This document shows, in pieces, positions 26,985-34,968 of a stretch of 62,007 nt of DNA (within the stretch, counting starts at the first letter, position 1; every line of letters starts with the position of its first letter). The position numbers and the translations under genes were made by a program. Where the stretch lies: the NCBI RefSeq assembly GCF_013362815.1, contig NZ_JABFVK010000024.1:1-62007 (forward strand), read 5' to 3'. The DNA comes from Hamadaea sp. Its GTDB lineage: Bacteria; Actinomycetota; Actinomycetes; Mycobacteriales; Micromonosporaceae. Under the pieces are notes generated by a model. The model made no database searches and had not been told where the DNA came from. It saw nothing but the letters and a program-made list of their open reading frames with translations.

Positions 26985-28886
26985 TCACGCGACACACGGG
27001 TTGCCGCTGGGGTGCAGCGCCGTGCCGTGAATGTCGGCCGTCGACTCCGCCAGCACCACGTCCGTCAGCAACGTGTCGAGCACGACCGCCTGCTGAGTGA
27101 CCCTGGTCCCGGTGGTGGTCGTGCCGTTGAGCTTCAGCGATCCGACGACGAGCGGAATCGTCAGCGGAGCGCTGCCGACCGTGACCGCGACACCGTTGAT
27201 CTTCAGCGACGCGATCGACGACGAGCCGGCGAAGGTCGGCACGAGCCCGCTCGGGCCGCTGGTGCAGGTCACCGAGGCCGACGACTGGATGACGCCGAGT
27301 TCGATGGTGACCAGGCCGCCGACGGTGATCTTCGTGGACTCGATCTTCGCGGTGGATAGCGCCTTGTCGCCGAGGACCGGGACGATGTTCTGGTTGTCCG
27401 GGCTCAGGTCGGTGCCGGCGGTGATCACCTTCGCGTCGACGTTCACCAGACCGGAGGTGAGGTTGACGCTCGCCACCGTGCCGGAGTCGTCGACACAGGG
27501 CAGGTCGGCCGGGTTCGCCTTGCCCGCCTTGAGGCCGGCCAGGTTCAGCGCCGTCGCCGAGCAAGAGAACACGCCGTTGCGGTCGGAGTCGACGATGGTG
27601 CCGACGCCGGTCGGGTCGGTCAGCGCCGCACCGCTCGGCGAGGACAGCGTCACGGTGAACGTCTCGTTGTTCTCGTCGACGGCGTCGTCGACGATCGGGA
27701 CGGTGATCTGCTTGCTGGTCTCCCCGGCGGCGAAGGAGACGACGCCGTTGGTGGCGGCGTAATCGGCCGGCGCGGTCGCCGTCCCGTTACTCGTGGCGAA
27801 GTTCGCGCTCACGGGGAACGGCGCGGGCGCTGACAACGAGACGGTGAACGTCGCGTTCCCGGCGTTCTCGTCGACGGAGACGTCGTTGATGCTCAAGCCG
27901 GGCACCACGACCGTCAGCTTCTGTACGTAGCCGCGACTCGTGCCGTCGATGAGGAAGTCCACCTCGCAGTAATGCGTACCGGCGACGGCGTTGGCCGCCA
28001 CGTTCACGGTCTCGGTGAAGTGCGCGTCGTCGCCGCTGGTCACGACCTGGCTGGTCGGGTTGAACGACAGCGACAGCGGCGGACCGCAGCCGAACGGGGT
28101 CGGAGTCACGGTCACCTTGATCGCCTGGATGCCGGCGAGGATGGCCTCCGAGACCTGGTCCGACGGCACGTTGTTCAGCAGCACGCCGCCCGTCGCGTTC
28201 ACGATGTCGGTGAACTGGCCGCTGGCGTCGAGGTTGCCGACGTTCACGGCGACGACCCGGACGTTGGCCGCCTGCAACGCCGAGATGGTGTCGGCGAGCG
28301 TGTGACCGTTGCTCGGGTCGTGTGACGGCGCGTCACCGAAGATGACGATGATGCGCGTGCCGTCCGGCCGGAACGTGACCGCGCCGGTGGACAGCTCGTA
28401 CAGCCCGTTCAGGTCGGCCTCCGGCAGGTCACACCCGCCGCCGGCGCTCCACAGGTTGATCCCGGCCTGCACCGCCGCCGGGTCCGCCGTGATCGCCTGG
28501 TCCACCTTGAACGGCACGGCGTCACAGTTGAAGTCCTTGTACTCCGCGACTCCGAACTGCGCGGTCGGCTGAGCCGAGCTGATGGTGGAGAGCACTCCGG
28601 CGGCGTTGGAGCGGACGTCGCCGATGGCGGCGCCCATGCTGCCGGTGGTGTCGGCCAGGAAGACGATGTCGGGCTTCGGCGGCACCGTCGGCGTGTGGAC
28701 GGTCTTGGCGATCTCCGCCGACCCGCCGGGTGGCAGGGTCAGGTTGACGTAGGCGGGTTCGACGCCGGGATCGGTCGCCGCGGCCGGAGAGGCCGCGAAG
28801 GTGAGGCCGGAGGCGAAGGTCGCCAGCGCCACGAGGGTCACCCCGGTACGCAGGCGTCCGGACCGTCGTCGGTCGGTCAGGAACAT
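26985..28886 (-). CDS. Secreted VWA / Calx-beta protein
   Basis: A 633-residue exported protein. Signal peptide about 1-37. A von Willebrand A domain (about 68-260) has the MIDAS start DTTGSMG near residue 79 and IIVIFGDAPSHD near 178. A Calx-beta domain follows (about 330-430: LSINDVSVDENAGNATFTVSLS, DYAATNGVVSFAAGETSKQI, VDDAVDENNETFTVTLSSP). The last 190 residues are a Val/Thr-rich beta domain of unnamed type. No LPXTG anchor or C-terminal helix is seen, so the protein should be released or bound by other means. ATG at 28884-28886 with AAGGAG. Likely an adhesion or matrix protein. Confidence 0.88.
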   Translation of the reverse strand: MFLTDRRRSGRLRTGVTLVALATFASGLTFAASPAAATDPGVEPAYVNLTLPPGGSAEIAKTVHTPTVPPKPDIVFLADTTGSMGAAIGDVRSNAAGVLSTISSAQPTAQFGVAEYKDFNCDAVPFKVDQAITADPAAVQAGINLWSAGGGCDLPEADLNGLYELSTGAVTFRPDGTRIIVIFGDAPSHDPSNGHTLADTISALQAANVRVVAVNVGNLDASGQFTDIVNATGGVLLNNVPSDQVSEAILAGIQAIKVTVTPTPFGCGPPLSLSFNPTSQVVTSGDDAHFTETVNVAANAVAGTHYCEVDFLIDGTSRGYVQKLTVVVPGLSINDVSVDENAGNATFTVSLSAPAPFPVSANFATSNGTATAPADYAATNGVVSFAAGETSKQITVPIVDDAVDENNETFTVTLSSPSGAALTDPTGVGTIVDSDRNGVFSCSATALNLAGLKAGKANPADLPCVDDSGTVASVNLTSGLVNVDAKVITAGTDLSPDNQNIVPVLGDKALSTAKIESTKITVGGLVTIELGVIQSSASVTCTSGPSGLVPTFAGSSSIASLKINGVAVTVGSAPLTIPLVVGSLKLNGTTTTGTRVTQQAVVLDTLLTDVVLAESTADIHGTALHPSGNPCVA

Positions 28887-29207
28887 GGTCGCTCCTTTCG
28901 CGGGCAGCCGTCATCGGATCGCATTTCGAGACGCGGATGACGACCCCGATGCGACGGCCAGTGGTGTTGGATGTCCACAGTCAAGTAAATGAATGACGTG
29001 CCATCAACTCTTGACTATCTCCACTGGCTGTGCCGGATGATCTCCGTACGCTCAAACACCGTCCCTAGTGGAGCGGATTGGCCGGGGAATGGGGGCCGAA
29101 CGGCCGATCCGACGGGAGTGGTTTTCACGCCTTCACGACTCGTCACGTGAGAATCCCACGCGATTCATGTCCTCCTGTCGGCACTCCGACAAGGCCGTAA
29201 CGTTTAG
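28887..29207. other. Non-coding gap upstream of the VWA gene
   Basis: This 321-base stretch is less GC-rich in its first half. It must hold the promoter of the VWA gene (minus strand). A short stem TGTCGG-CACT-CCGACA at 29176-29191, 17 bases after the stop of the 29208 gene, could be a weak terminator. No credible coding frame or conserved RNA was recognised. Confidence 0.5.
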
Positions 29208-29690
29208 CTAATGGTCGCTGATTATTCCGTCGGCCTTCATTCCCGGCTCCGCGGCGACGTGCACCCGATACGTCGTGCCGGCGCGCAACCCCGTCCAGCA
29301 CCAGATGTGCCAGCCGCCGGCGGTCCACGACGCTTGGACGGGGTGATAACCCGCGCCCTCCACCGTCACGGTCGCCGGACCGGAGGTGCTCAGCAGCGCG
29401 CACGCCCGACCGGTCGCGGTCACGAAGGCGGCCGCATCGGCGGCGTACGCGACGGGCAGTGCCCGGATGTCGCCGGGCTCACCGGCGTCGGCGGAACGGT
29501 TCAACGGCTCGACGGCGGTGAGGGCGACTGCGGTGGCCCGACCGGCCGCCTGCGCCGACCGATCCGCGTCTGCGGCCGCCGCCGCCCGATTTCCGGCCCG
29601 CTCGGCGGTTGCCCGGGCGGTCATCGCGATCGTCACGACAACCGCCGCCAGCAGCGCAAGGCCGATCTTCCTCGCAAACGTGTGCGTCAC
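29208..29690 (-). CDS. Small exported alanine-rich protein, unknown function
   Basis: A 160-residue protein with a signal peptide or anchor (KIGLALLAAVVVTIAMTARA), then a long Ala-rich helical segment (about 25-100) and a C-terminal beta-like portion with two Cys and Trp pairs (GYHPVQASWTAGGWHIWCW, RAGTTYRVHVAAEPG). Not recognised. GTG at 29690 has a good ribosome-binding site GGGGAGGAA. It follows the LtrA gene by 56 bases in the same direction. Confidence 0.72.
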   Translation of the reverse strand: MTHTFARKIGLALLAAVVVTIAMTARATAERAGNRAAAAADADRSAQAAGRATAVALTAVEPLNRSADAGEPGDIRALPVAYAADAAAFVTATGRACALLSTSGPATVTVEGAGYHPVQASWTAGGWHIWCWTGLRAGTTYRVHVAAEPGMKADGIISDH

Positions 29691-29746
29691 CGTTCCTCCC
29701 CAGGATCACGCGGTCACGCTGATCGAACGCGCGTACTAATATCCTT

Positions 29747-31048
29747 TCACGACAGTGACTCCGCGTCAACGCTGTTGCGGCCCTTCCGGGCTTGAGTGAT
29801 TCGGTGTTCACGCTGCTCAGGGTCCACGACGCGGTAGGAGATGTGCCACAGTGCGATCACTACGAGGATGGCGGCGACCGCCCAGCCGGGCAGCGGCCCG
29901 CCGAAGGTACCGAGCAGGAGAGTGAAGGCGACCGCCGGGAAGCCCCAGCCGAGCACCCAGCGCACCGGTACGCCGCCGCGCGCTCCGGTGATCGTCGCGG
30001 TGAGGAAGTAGATCGCGGTTCCGGCGCAGAGAATCCAGCGGTCCGAGGTCGGCAGGTGTCCCTCGGGATGCGCCGCGATGAGGCCGAGCCCGGCGGAGAT
30101 CGCCACGATCGCGCCGGTCATCACGTAATGGGCGGGCAGCGTCAGCCGCAAGGCGAACGTGCGCGCGCCGTAGTTCGGCAGCGAGCTCGAGCCGTACTGG
30201 AGGGTCAGGTACCAGATCGCCACGAGCAGTCCGAACCCGGCGATCACCGACAGCCACAAGGCGCTGCCCCACTCCGGTACGCCCGCCGCCGCGCCGACGA
30301 GCTGAGCCACCGCTTCGCCGAGCACGATGATGACGAACAGCCCGAGGCGCTCGCCGAGATGCGAGACGTTGGGCTGAGCCGCCTTGATGTCGGGCAGGTC
30401 CGGGAGGTGCTGGAGTTCGATCCGCGGGTCGGGGGCGAGCCGGCGGATCAGTATGCGGGCGAGCCGGCGGATCCATAGGTCGCGCTGCTTCTGCTGTTCC
30501 TTCTGCTCGGCCGCGATCTGCTTGTCGGGGTCGAGGGAGAGGACGAACGAGGTCACGATGTCCAGTGCGATCCCAGCGAACCACCACCAGTACCGCGAGT
30601 CGGCCAGCCACAGCGAGACGATCCACGGGATCACGCCGTTGCCCTGGCGGGCGGCCGGCCAGTCGGTCGGGACGAGGTTCGACCGCTTCCAGGTCAACGC
30701 CGCGAGCACCCGGCAGAGCACGTATGCCAGCACGAACACCTGATAGTCGTTGCCGTGCCCGTGTACGGCGTGCGGAATCGCCGCGGCCATGACGGCGATG
30801 CCGAACATCGCGACGAGCAGGGGCACTTGGTTGACGCGGTCGCCCCGCACATTGGCGTACAGGCTGAACGAGGTCCACACGCTCCACATCGCGTAGTACA
30901 GGATCGCGAAGACGGCGATCTGCTTGAGGCTCACGTCCTCGTGAAGCAGGTGGGCCAGTTGCGCGACGGCGGCCACGATGACCAGGTCGAAGAAGAGCTC
31001 GAGCCAGGTGGCGTGCCGTTCCTCGACGGCGGCGGCGGGGTTGGACAT
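29747..31048 (-). CDS. ltrA: Low temperature requirement A (LtrA) family membrane protein
   Basis: A 433-residue polytopic protein with the family opening ATWLELFFDLVIVAAVAQLAH and about twelve hydrophobic helices; the motif NVSHLGERLGLFVIIVLGEAV in the middle is characteristic. An extra charged insert (KQIAAEQKEQQKQRD, about 182-196) lies in one cytoplasmic loop. The family is named from Listeria growth at low temperature; biochemical role is unknown. ATG at 31046-31048. Confidence 0.92.
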   Translation of the reverse strand: MSNPAAAVEERHATWLELFFDLVIVAAVAQLAHLLHEDVSLKQIAVFAILYYAMWSVWTSFSLYANVRGDRVNQVPLLVAMFGIAVMAAAIPHAVHGHGNDYQVFVLAYVLCRVLAALTWKRSNLVPTDWPAARQGNGVIPWIVSLWLADSRYWWWFAGIALDIVTSFVLSLDPDKQIAAEQKEQQKQRDLWIRRLARILIRRLAPDPRIELQHLPDLPDIKAAQPNVSHLGERLGLFVIIVLGEAVAQLVGAAAGVPEWGSALWLSVIAGFGLLVAIWYLTLQYGSSSLPNYGARTFALRLTLPAHYVMTGAIVAISAGLGLIAAHPEGHLPTSDRWILCAGTAIYFLTATITGARGGVPVRWVLGWGFPAVAFTLLLGTFGGPLPGWAVAAILVVIALWHISYRVVDPEQREHRITQARKGRNSVDAESLS

Positions 31049-31172
31049 GATCGGAACTATCTCACCAGCCGGTTCTGACGACCGGCCCGGATCATGCGAA
31101 AAACCTTAACGGTCAATGTCCATTGCTTCGTGAAGCAATTACGGTGACAGCTTCCGAGAGAAGGGAACCGTT

Positions 31173-31469
31173 ATGGCACACCGGATTCGGCTCGCGCTCG
31201 CCGGCGCCGTGCTCGCCCTTGGGGCGGCGGCGATCGCCACCCCCGCCCACGCGGCGAGCCTGGTGACCTGCGAGAGCGAAGGCGGCTACTACGACTGCTA
31301 CCTGCCCAGCGGCTACTACGGGCAGGTCTGGTACTACGACGGCGTGCACGTCGCCGGGGCCGACAACTACAGCTCCATCGGTGGTAGCTGTGTCGTCGGC
31401 ACCAAGCACAACGTTCGCGTGACCTTCGACGGCGGCGGGCGGTCGAGCACCTCGTTCACCTGCGCCTGA
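31173..31469 (+). CDS. Small secreted Cys/Tyr/Gly-rich protein
   Basis: A 98-residue protein with a classical signal peptide (MAHRIRLALAGAVLALGAAAIATPAHA) leaving about 70 mature residues with four Cys and many Tyr, Gly and Ser. Even spacing of Cys suggests two disulphides. ATG at 31173 follows AGAAGGGAA. Family not recognised; could be a secreted inhibitor or surface peptide. Stands alone. Confidence 0.75.
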   Translation: MAHRIRLALAGAVLALGAAAIATPAHAASLVTCESEGGYYDCYLPSGYYGQVWYYDGVHVAGADNYSSIGGSCVVGTKHNVRVTFDGGGRSSTSFTCA

Positions 31470-31510
31470 CCTTCTCGCGCTTTAAGCACGCCTTGGGCGC
31501 GCTTTGAGGT

Positions 31511-31568
31511 GCAGATCAGGGATATGCATGCTTCCCGAGCCGGGGAAGGCTGCAAATCCCTGATCTGC
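31511..31568. repeat. GATC-capped inverted repeat, class A (locus 7)
   Basis: Arms 31511-31536 and 31543-31568, 26 bases with three mismatches, all internal. Opening GCAGATCAGGGATATGCATG relates it to the class A elements at 4227, 10369 and 51455. It lies between two genes in the same direction and is followed directly by a 17-base tandem repeat. Confidence 0.85.
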
Positions 31569-31613
31569 AGGGAACAAACATCTGCAGGGAACAAACATCT
31601 GCAGGGAACAAAG
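31565..31613. repeat. 17-base tandem repeat, nearly three copies
   Basis: CTGCAGGGAACAAACAT occurs at 31565-31581 and 31582-31598, and its first 14 bases plus one changed base at 31599-31613. The first unit starts inside the right arm of the inverted repeat, so the expansion appears to have grown from its outer edge. Confidence 0.95.
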
Positions 31614-31649
31614 GTGGCGTTGACATCGAAGGAGCGTCATACGACGCTG

Positions 31650-31663
31650 TGGGAGCGCTTCCA
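31650..31663. promoter_or_regulatory. CebR-like operator upstream of glycosidase gene
   Basis: TGGGAGCGCTTCCA matches the known streptomycete CebR box TGGGAGCGCTCCCA at 13 of 14 positions. It lies 54 bases before the start of the CBM2-bearing glycosidase. CebR is a LacI-family repressor released by cello-oligosaccharides. The regulator encoded next door is likely not the one that binds here, because its own probable operators differ (34861, 34916). Confidence 0.65.
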
Positions 31664-31716
31664 CTCCACGGAAAGCCCATGGCGGCGAACGCCCACGAAC
31701 AGAAGGACGCCCGACG

Positions 31717-33738
31717 ATGAGAAAGAGCCGCATCGCCCTGCTGGCTATCACGCTGGCATCGGCAAGCCTCGCCGTCCCGACACAGGTCGCGACGGCCGAA
31801 GCCGGACAAGTGACGGTCAGTGTCAACGCTAGAGCGGGGTTGGAGAGCGTGAGCGACGCCGCCATCGGCGTCAACCACGCGGTCTGGGACGCCAACCTCG
31901 GCACGAACGCCGTCGCCGACCTGCTCAAGAGCGCCGGTACGCAGATCATGCGCTACCCCGGCGGGTCCTATTCGGACATCTACCACTGGAAGACGAACAC
32001 CGCGCCGGGCGGCTATGTCGCCCCGGACACCGACTTCGACCACTTCATGAGCGGAGTCCAGCGGGCGAACGCGCAGGCGATGGTGATCGCCAACTACGGC
32101 ACCGGCACTCCGGAGGAGGCCGCCGAGTGGGTGCACTACGCCAACGTCGAGAAACACTACGGCGTGAAGTACTGGGAGATCGGCAACGAGCTGTACGGCA
32201 ACGGCCACTACGGCGCGAACTGGGAGGCCGACGACCACGCCGACAAGAGCCCGGCCGGGTACGCCACCGTCACCAAGCAGTACATCCAGGCGATGAAGGC
32301 GGTCGACCCGTCGATCAAGGTCGGCATCGTGCTGACCACTCCGGGGAACTGGCCGGACGGCATCGTCGGCGGCGGTGACGCCGGGACCTGGAACCAGGTC
32401 GTCCTGCAGATCGCCGGTCCGAGCGCCGACTTCGCCATCCTGCACTGGTACCCGGGCGGCTCGACCGGGCCGGAGGCGTTCTCGAAGACCGCGCAGGTGA
32501 CCGACGCCGTCTGGCTGGCTCGCCGGCAGATCGCCAAGTACGCGGGGAAGGATCTCGGCATCGCGCTCACGGAGATCAACACCGGGTACGGCCAGAACAC
32601 TCAGCCGGGCGCGTTGTTCGCCGCGGACGCGTACGCGAGTCTGACCGCGGCCGGCGTGTTCAGCGTCGACTGGTGGAACGTCCACAATGGTCCCGGCACG
32701 GTCTCCACAGTGGCCGGTCACACCGACTACGGCGACTTCGGTCTGCTCTCCAGCGGCGTCTGCGCCTCCGACGGCACCACGTGCGAGCCGGCGCTCAACA
32801 CGCCCTTCGGCCCGTACTTCGGCATCTCGCTAGCTGCGCGGTTCGCCCCGCCGGGCGCCCAACTCGTTCGGGCCGTCGCGAGCGATCCGATGGTCAAGAC
32901 GCACGCCGCGCGTAAGCCCAACGGCGACCTGTCCGTCCTGCTCGTGAACGAGGACGAGACGAACTCGAAGTCGGTCACGCTCAGCTACGCGGGGTACTCG
33001 CCCGCCGCCACGGCGCAGGTCGCCAGCCACGGCAACGGGGACACCGCGATCGCCACCAGCACCGGCACCGCGACCTCGGTCACGCTCGCGCCCTACTCGA
33101 TCACTGTGCTCACGCTGCACCCGTCCGCTGCGGTCACCGGTCCCGCACAGCCGGGCCGTCCCACGGCGTCCGCGGTGACGGCTTCCGACGCCACGCTGAC
33201 CTGGCCGGCCGGGGCCGCGGGACTCAAGTACGAGCTTCACCGGCAGAACGGCGTGATCACCGAGCAGTGGGGCGAGACGACCGGCACGACCTTCACGGTC
33301 CACAACCTCACCCCCGGCACGCGCTACACGGCCAACGTCATCGCCCGCGACGCTTCCGGCAAGGTCTCGTGGGCCTCACCGCCCGTGACATTTCAGACTG
33401 GTACGCCCAGCGCAGCGCCCTGCGCGGTGACGTTCGCCGACGTGAGCGACTGGGGCAACGGCTACGTCGGCAGTGTGGACATCACGAACACCGGCACGAA
33501 CGCGATCGACTCCTGGAACCTCGCCTTCACCTGGCCGACGGCGTGGCAGCAGCTCAACAGCGGCTGGAACGGCACGTGGACCTCCACGGGCTCGTCGGTG
33601 CTCGTCTCGAACGCCGACTTCAACCGCACCATCGCGCCCGGCGCAACCGTCAACGTCGGCCTCGTCGGTGCATACCAGGGTCCGAACGTGCTGCCCGCGT
33701 TGTTCACGTTGAACGGCGCTCTCTGCACGACTCGCTGA
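31717..33738 (+). CDS. Secreted clan GH-A glycosidase with FN3 and CBM2
   Basis: A 673-residue exported protein. Signal peptide about 1-29. The catalytic TIM barrel (about 30-460) has YWEIGNELYG with a probable acid/base Glu158 and ALTEINTGYG with a probable nucleophile Glu286, plus IMRYPGGSYSDIYHW near residue 75. These resemble alpha-L-arabinofuranosidase/GH51-like and GH39-like enzymes; exact family uncertain. An FN3 domain (about 478-562) leads to a cellulose-binding CBM2 (about 568-673) bounded by Cys. A CebR-like box upstream suits induction by cellulose breakdown products. Likely removes side chains or cuts hemicellulose held on cellulose fibres. Confidence 0.88.
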   Translation: MRKSRIALLAITLASASLAVPTQVATAEAGQVTVSVNARAGLESVSDAAIGVNHAVWDANLGTNAVADLLKSAGTQIMRYPGGSYSDIYHWKTNTAPGGYVAPDTDFDHFMSGVQRANAQAMVIANYGTGTPEEAAEWVHYANVEKHYGVKYWEIGNELYGNGHYGANWEADDHADKSPAGYATVTKQYIQAMKAVDPSIKVGIVLTTPGNWPDGIVGGGDAGTWNQVVLQIAGPSADFAILHWYPGGSTGPEAFSKTAQVTDAVWLARRQIAKYAGKDLGIALTEINTGYGQNTQPGALFAADAYASLTAAGVFSVDWWNVHNGPGTVSTVAGHTDYGDFGLLSSGVCASDGTTCEPALNTPFGPYFGISLAARFAPPGAQLVRAVASDPMVKTHAARKPNGDLSVLLVNEDETNSKSVTLSYAGYSPAATAQVASHGNGDTAIATSTGTATSVTLAPYSITVLTLHPSAAVTGPAQPGRPTASAVTASDATLTWPAGAAGLKYELHRQNGVITEQWGETTGTTFTVHNLTPGTRYTANVIARDASGKVSWASPPVTFQTGTPSAAPCAVTFADVSDWGNGYVGSVDITNTGTNAIDSWNLAFTWPTAWQQLNSGWNGTWTSTGSSVLVSNADFNRTIAPGATVNVGLVGAYQGPNVLPALFTLNGALCTTR

Positions 33739-33770
33739 TCCTGTGCCGTCCCGCCGCGTCGTCCGTTCGT

Positions 33771-34784
33771 TCAGCGGGCGCGCGGCGGGGCGGTGCTTGC
33801 CCGCACGACCAGCCGGGTCGGGACGAGCGTCGTGCCCGTCTCGTGTTCGGCGCGCTCGATCTGCCGCAGCACACCCTGTACGCAGCGCCGGCCGACCTCG
33901 GCGAAGTCCTGGTGGACCGTGGTCAGCGGCGGGATGAACGAGTTCGCCTCCGGGATGTCGTCGAAGCCGACGACGCTGACGTCGTCCGGAACGGATTTTC
34001 CCCGTTCGTGCAGCGCGCGCAGGATGCCCAGGGCCATCTGGTCGTTGGCGGCGAAGACGGCGGTGCACGAGGGTTCGTCGGCCAGCCGGAGACCGGCCCG
34101 ATAGCCGGACTCGGCCGACCAGTCGCCGGGCAACTGCGGTGGCACCGTACGCCCGGCCGCCTCCAGCGTCTGCCGCCAGGCGAGCGCCCGGCGGTTGCTG
34201 GCGAACGACTCCTCGGGGCCGGTGACGTGCCAGACCGTCTCGTGCCCGAGGTCGAGCAGGTGGGAGACCGCTTGCCGGGTGCCGTCGGCCTGGTCGGTGT
34301 CGACCACGCTGTAGAGGTCGCCAGCGTCGGAGTCGGCCACGACGACCTGCACGTTGGGCGGCAGCGTCACGGTGGCCGCGTCCAGCAGGTGCACCTCCAT
34401 GATCACGATGATCCCGTCCACGGCCAGCTCGCCCAGCCGGGTGAACGCCCCGAGCACGCTGTCCTGGGTGGGCACCGCGACCGGGATCAGCGTGATCGCG
34501 TACCCCTCGTGGGCGGCATGCGTGGCGATGGCCTCGAGCGTGCGGCTGTTGCCGGTGCTGGCGAGCGAGAAGAGGATGACCCCGATGGTCCGGAACGCGC
34601 CGCGCTTGAGCGCGCGCGCCGCGCTGTTGGGGCGATATCCGAGTTCGCGCATGGCCGCGAGGACCTGCTCGCGGGTGGTGTCGACGACGCCCGGGCTGCC
34701 GTTGGAGACGCGGGAGACGGTCTGGGAGGAGACACCGGCGAGCCGGGCGACGTCGGCCATCGAGACCCGTCGAGGCTGTGCCAT
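33771..34784 (-). CDS. LacI-family transcriptional regulator
   Basis: A 337-residue repressor: HTH at 8-55 (SMADVARLAGVSSQTVSRVSNG, RPNSAARALKRG hinge) and a periplasmic-binding-like sensor domain. Divergent from a sugar ABC importer/GH42 operon with two TTTACGTAAA palindromes in between, so it very probably represses that operon and is released by a galactoside. ATG at 34782-34784 follows GGGAGGGCGG. A TTTACG-N16-GATACT pattern on its own strand would place its -35 inside the first operator, suggesting autoregulation; that part is weak. Confidence 0.94.
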   Translation of the reverse strand: MAQPRRVSMADVARLAGVSSQTVSRVSNGSPGVVDTTREQVLAAMRELGYRPNSAARALKRGAFRTIGVILFSLASTGNSRTLEAIATHAAHEGYAITLIPVAVPTQDSVLGAFTRLGELAVDGIIVIMEVHLLDAATVTLPPNVQVVVADSDAGDLYSVVDTDQADGTRQAVSHLLDLGHETVWHVTGPEESFASNRRALAWRQTLEAAGRTVPPQLPGDWSAESGYRAGLRLADEPSCTAVFAANDQMALGILRALHERGKSVPDDVSVVGFDDIPEANSFIPPLTTVHQDFAEVGRRCVQGVLRQIERAEHETGTTLVPTRLVVRASTAPPRAR

Positions 34785-34821
34785 GGTCGCCGCCCTCCCG
34801 TAACGAATCCGAAACCCCCGC

Positions 34822-34851
34822 TTGACGTCCCCGGCGGCCCGGTGACAGTAT
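34822..34851 (+). promoter_or_regulatory. Promoter of the galactoside operon
   Basis: TTGACG (34822-34827), 18-base spacer, CAGTAT (34846-34851). The predicted transcript start near 34858 puts operator 1 at the start point, as expected for LacI-type repression. Confidence 0.6.
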
Positions 34852-34860
34852 CACCGCGCC

Positions 34861-34878
34861 GATGTTTACGTAAACATC
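34861..34878. promoter_or_regulatory. LacI-family operator O1
   Basis: GATGTTTACGTAAACATC, a perfect 18-base palindrome with the central CG typical of LacI/GalR sites. Its centre is 54 bases from that of O2, close to five helical turns. Confidence 0.88.
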
Positions 34879-34915
34879 CAGCAAGGTCACAGGATGTAAT
34901 TCCTGGTGGCGCGCT

Positions 34916-34931
34916 ATGTTTACGTAAACAT
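34916..34931. promoter_or_regulatory. LacI-family operator O2
   Basis: ATGTTTACGTAAACAT, a perfect copy of the O1 core, 37 bases before the first permease start. The pair allows cooperative binding or a short loop. Confidence 0.88.
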
Positions 34932-34968
34932 CGCGATCCTACCGGCGAAGTCTGAGAAGGAGGGGGAC

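Noticed and set aside
28887-29207. A riboswitch or small RNA in the 321-base gap
   Set aside because: Only a weak six-base stem was found and no conserved riboswitch motif was recognised.
31565-31613. The three 17-base repeats as an operator array for the glycosidase gene
   Set aside because: They are not palindromic and begin inside the adjacent inverted repeat, which suggests slippage; a CebR-like box nearby is a better operator.
34906-34968. Longer N-terminus for the first sugar permease
   Set aside because: The extension lies across the operator and has no Shine-Dalgarno, whereas the ATG at 34969 has GAGAAGGAGG.
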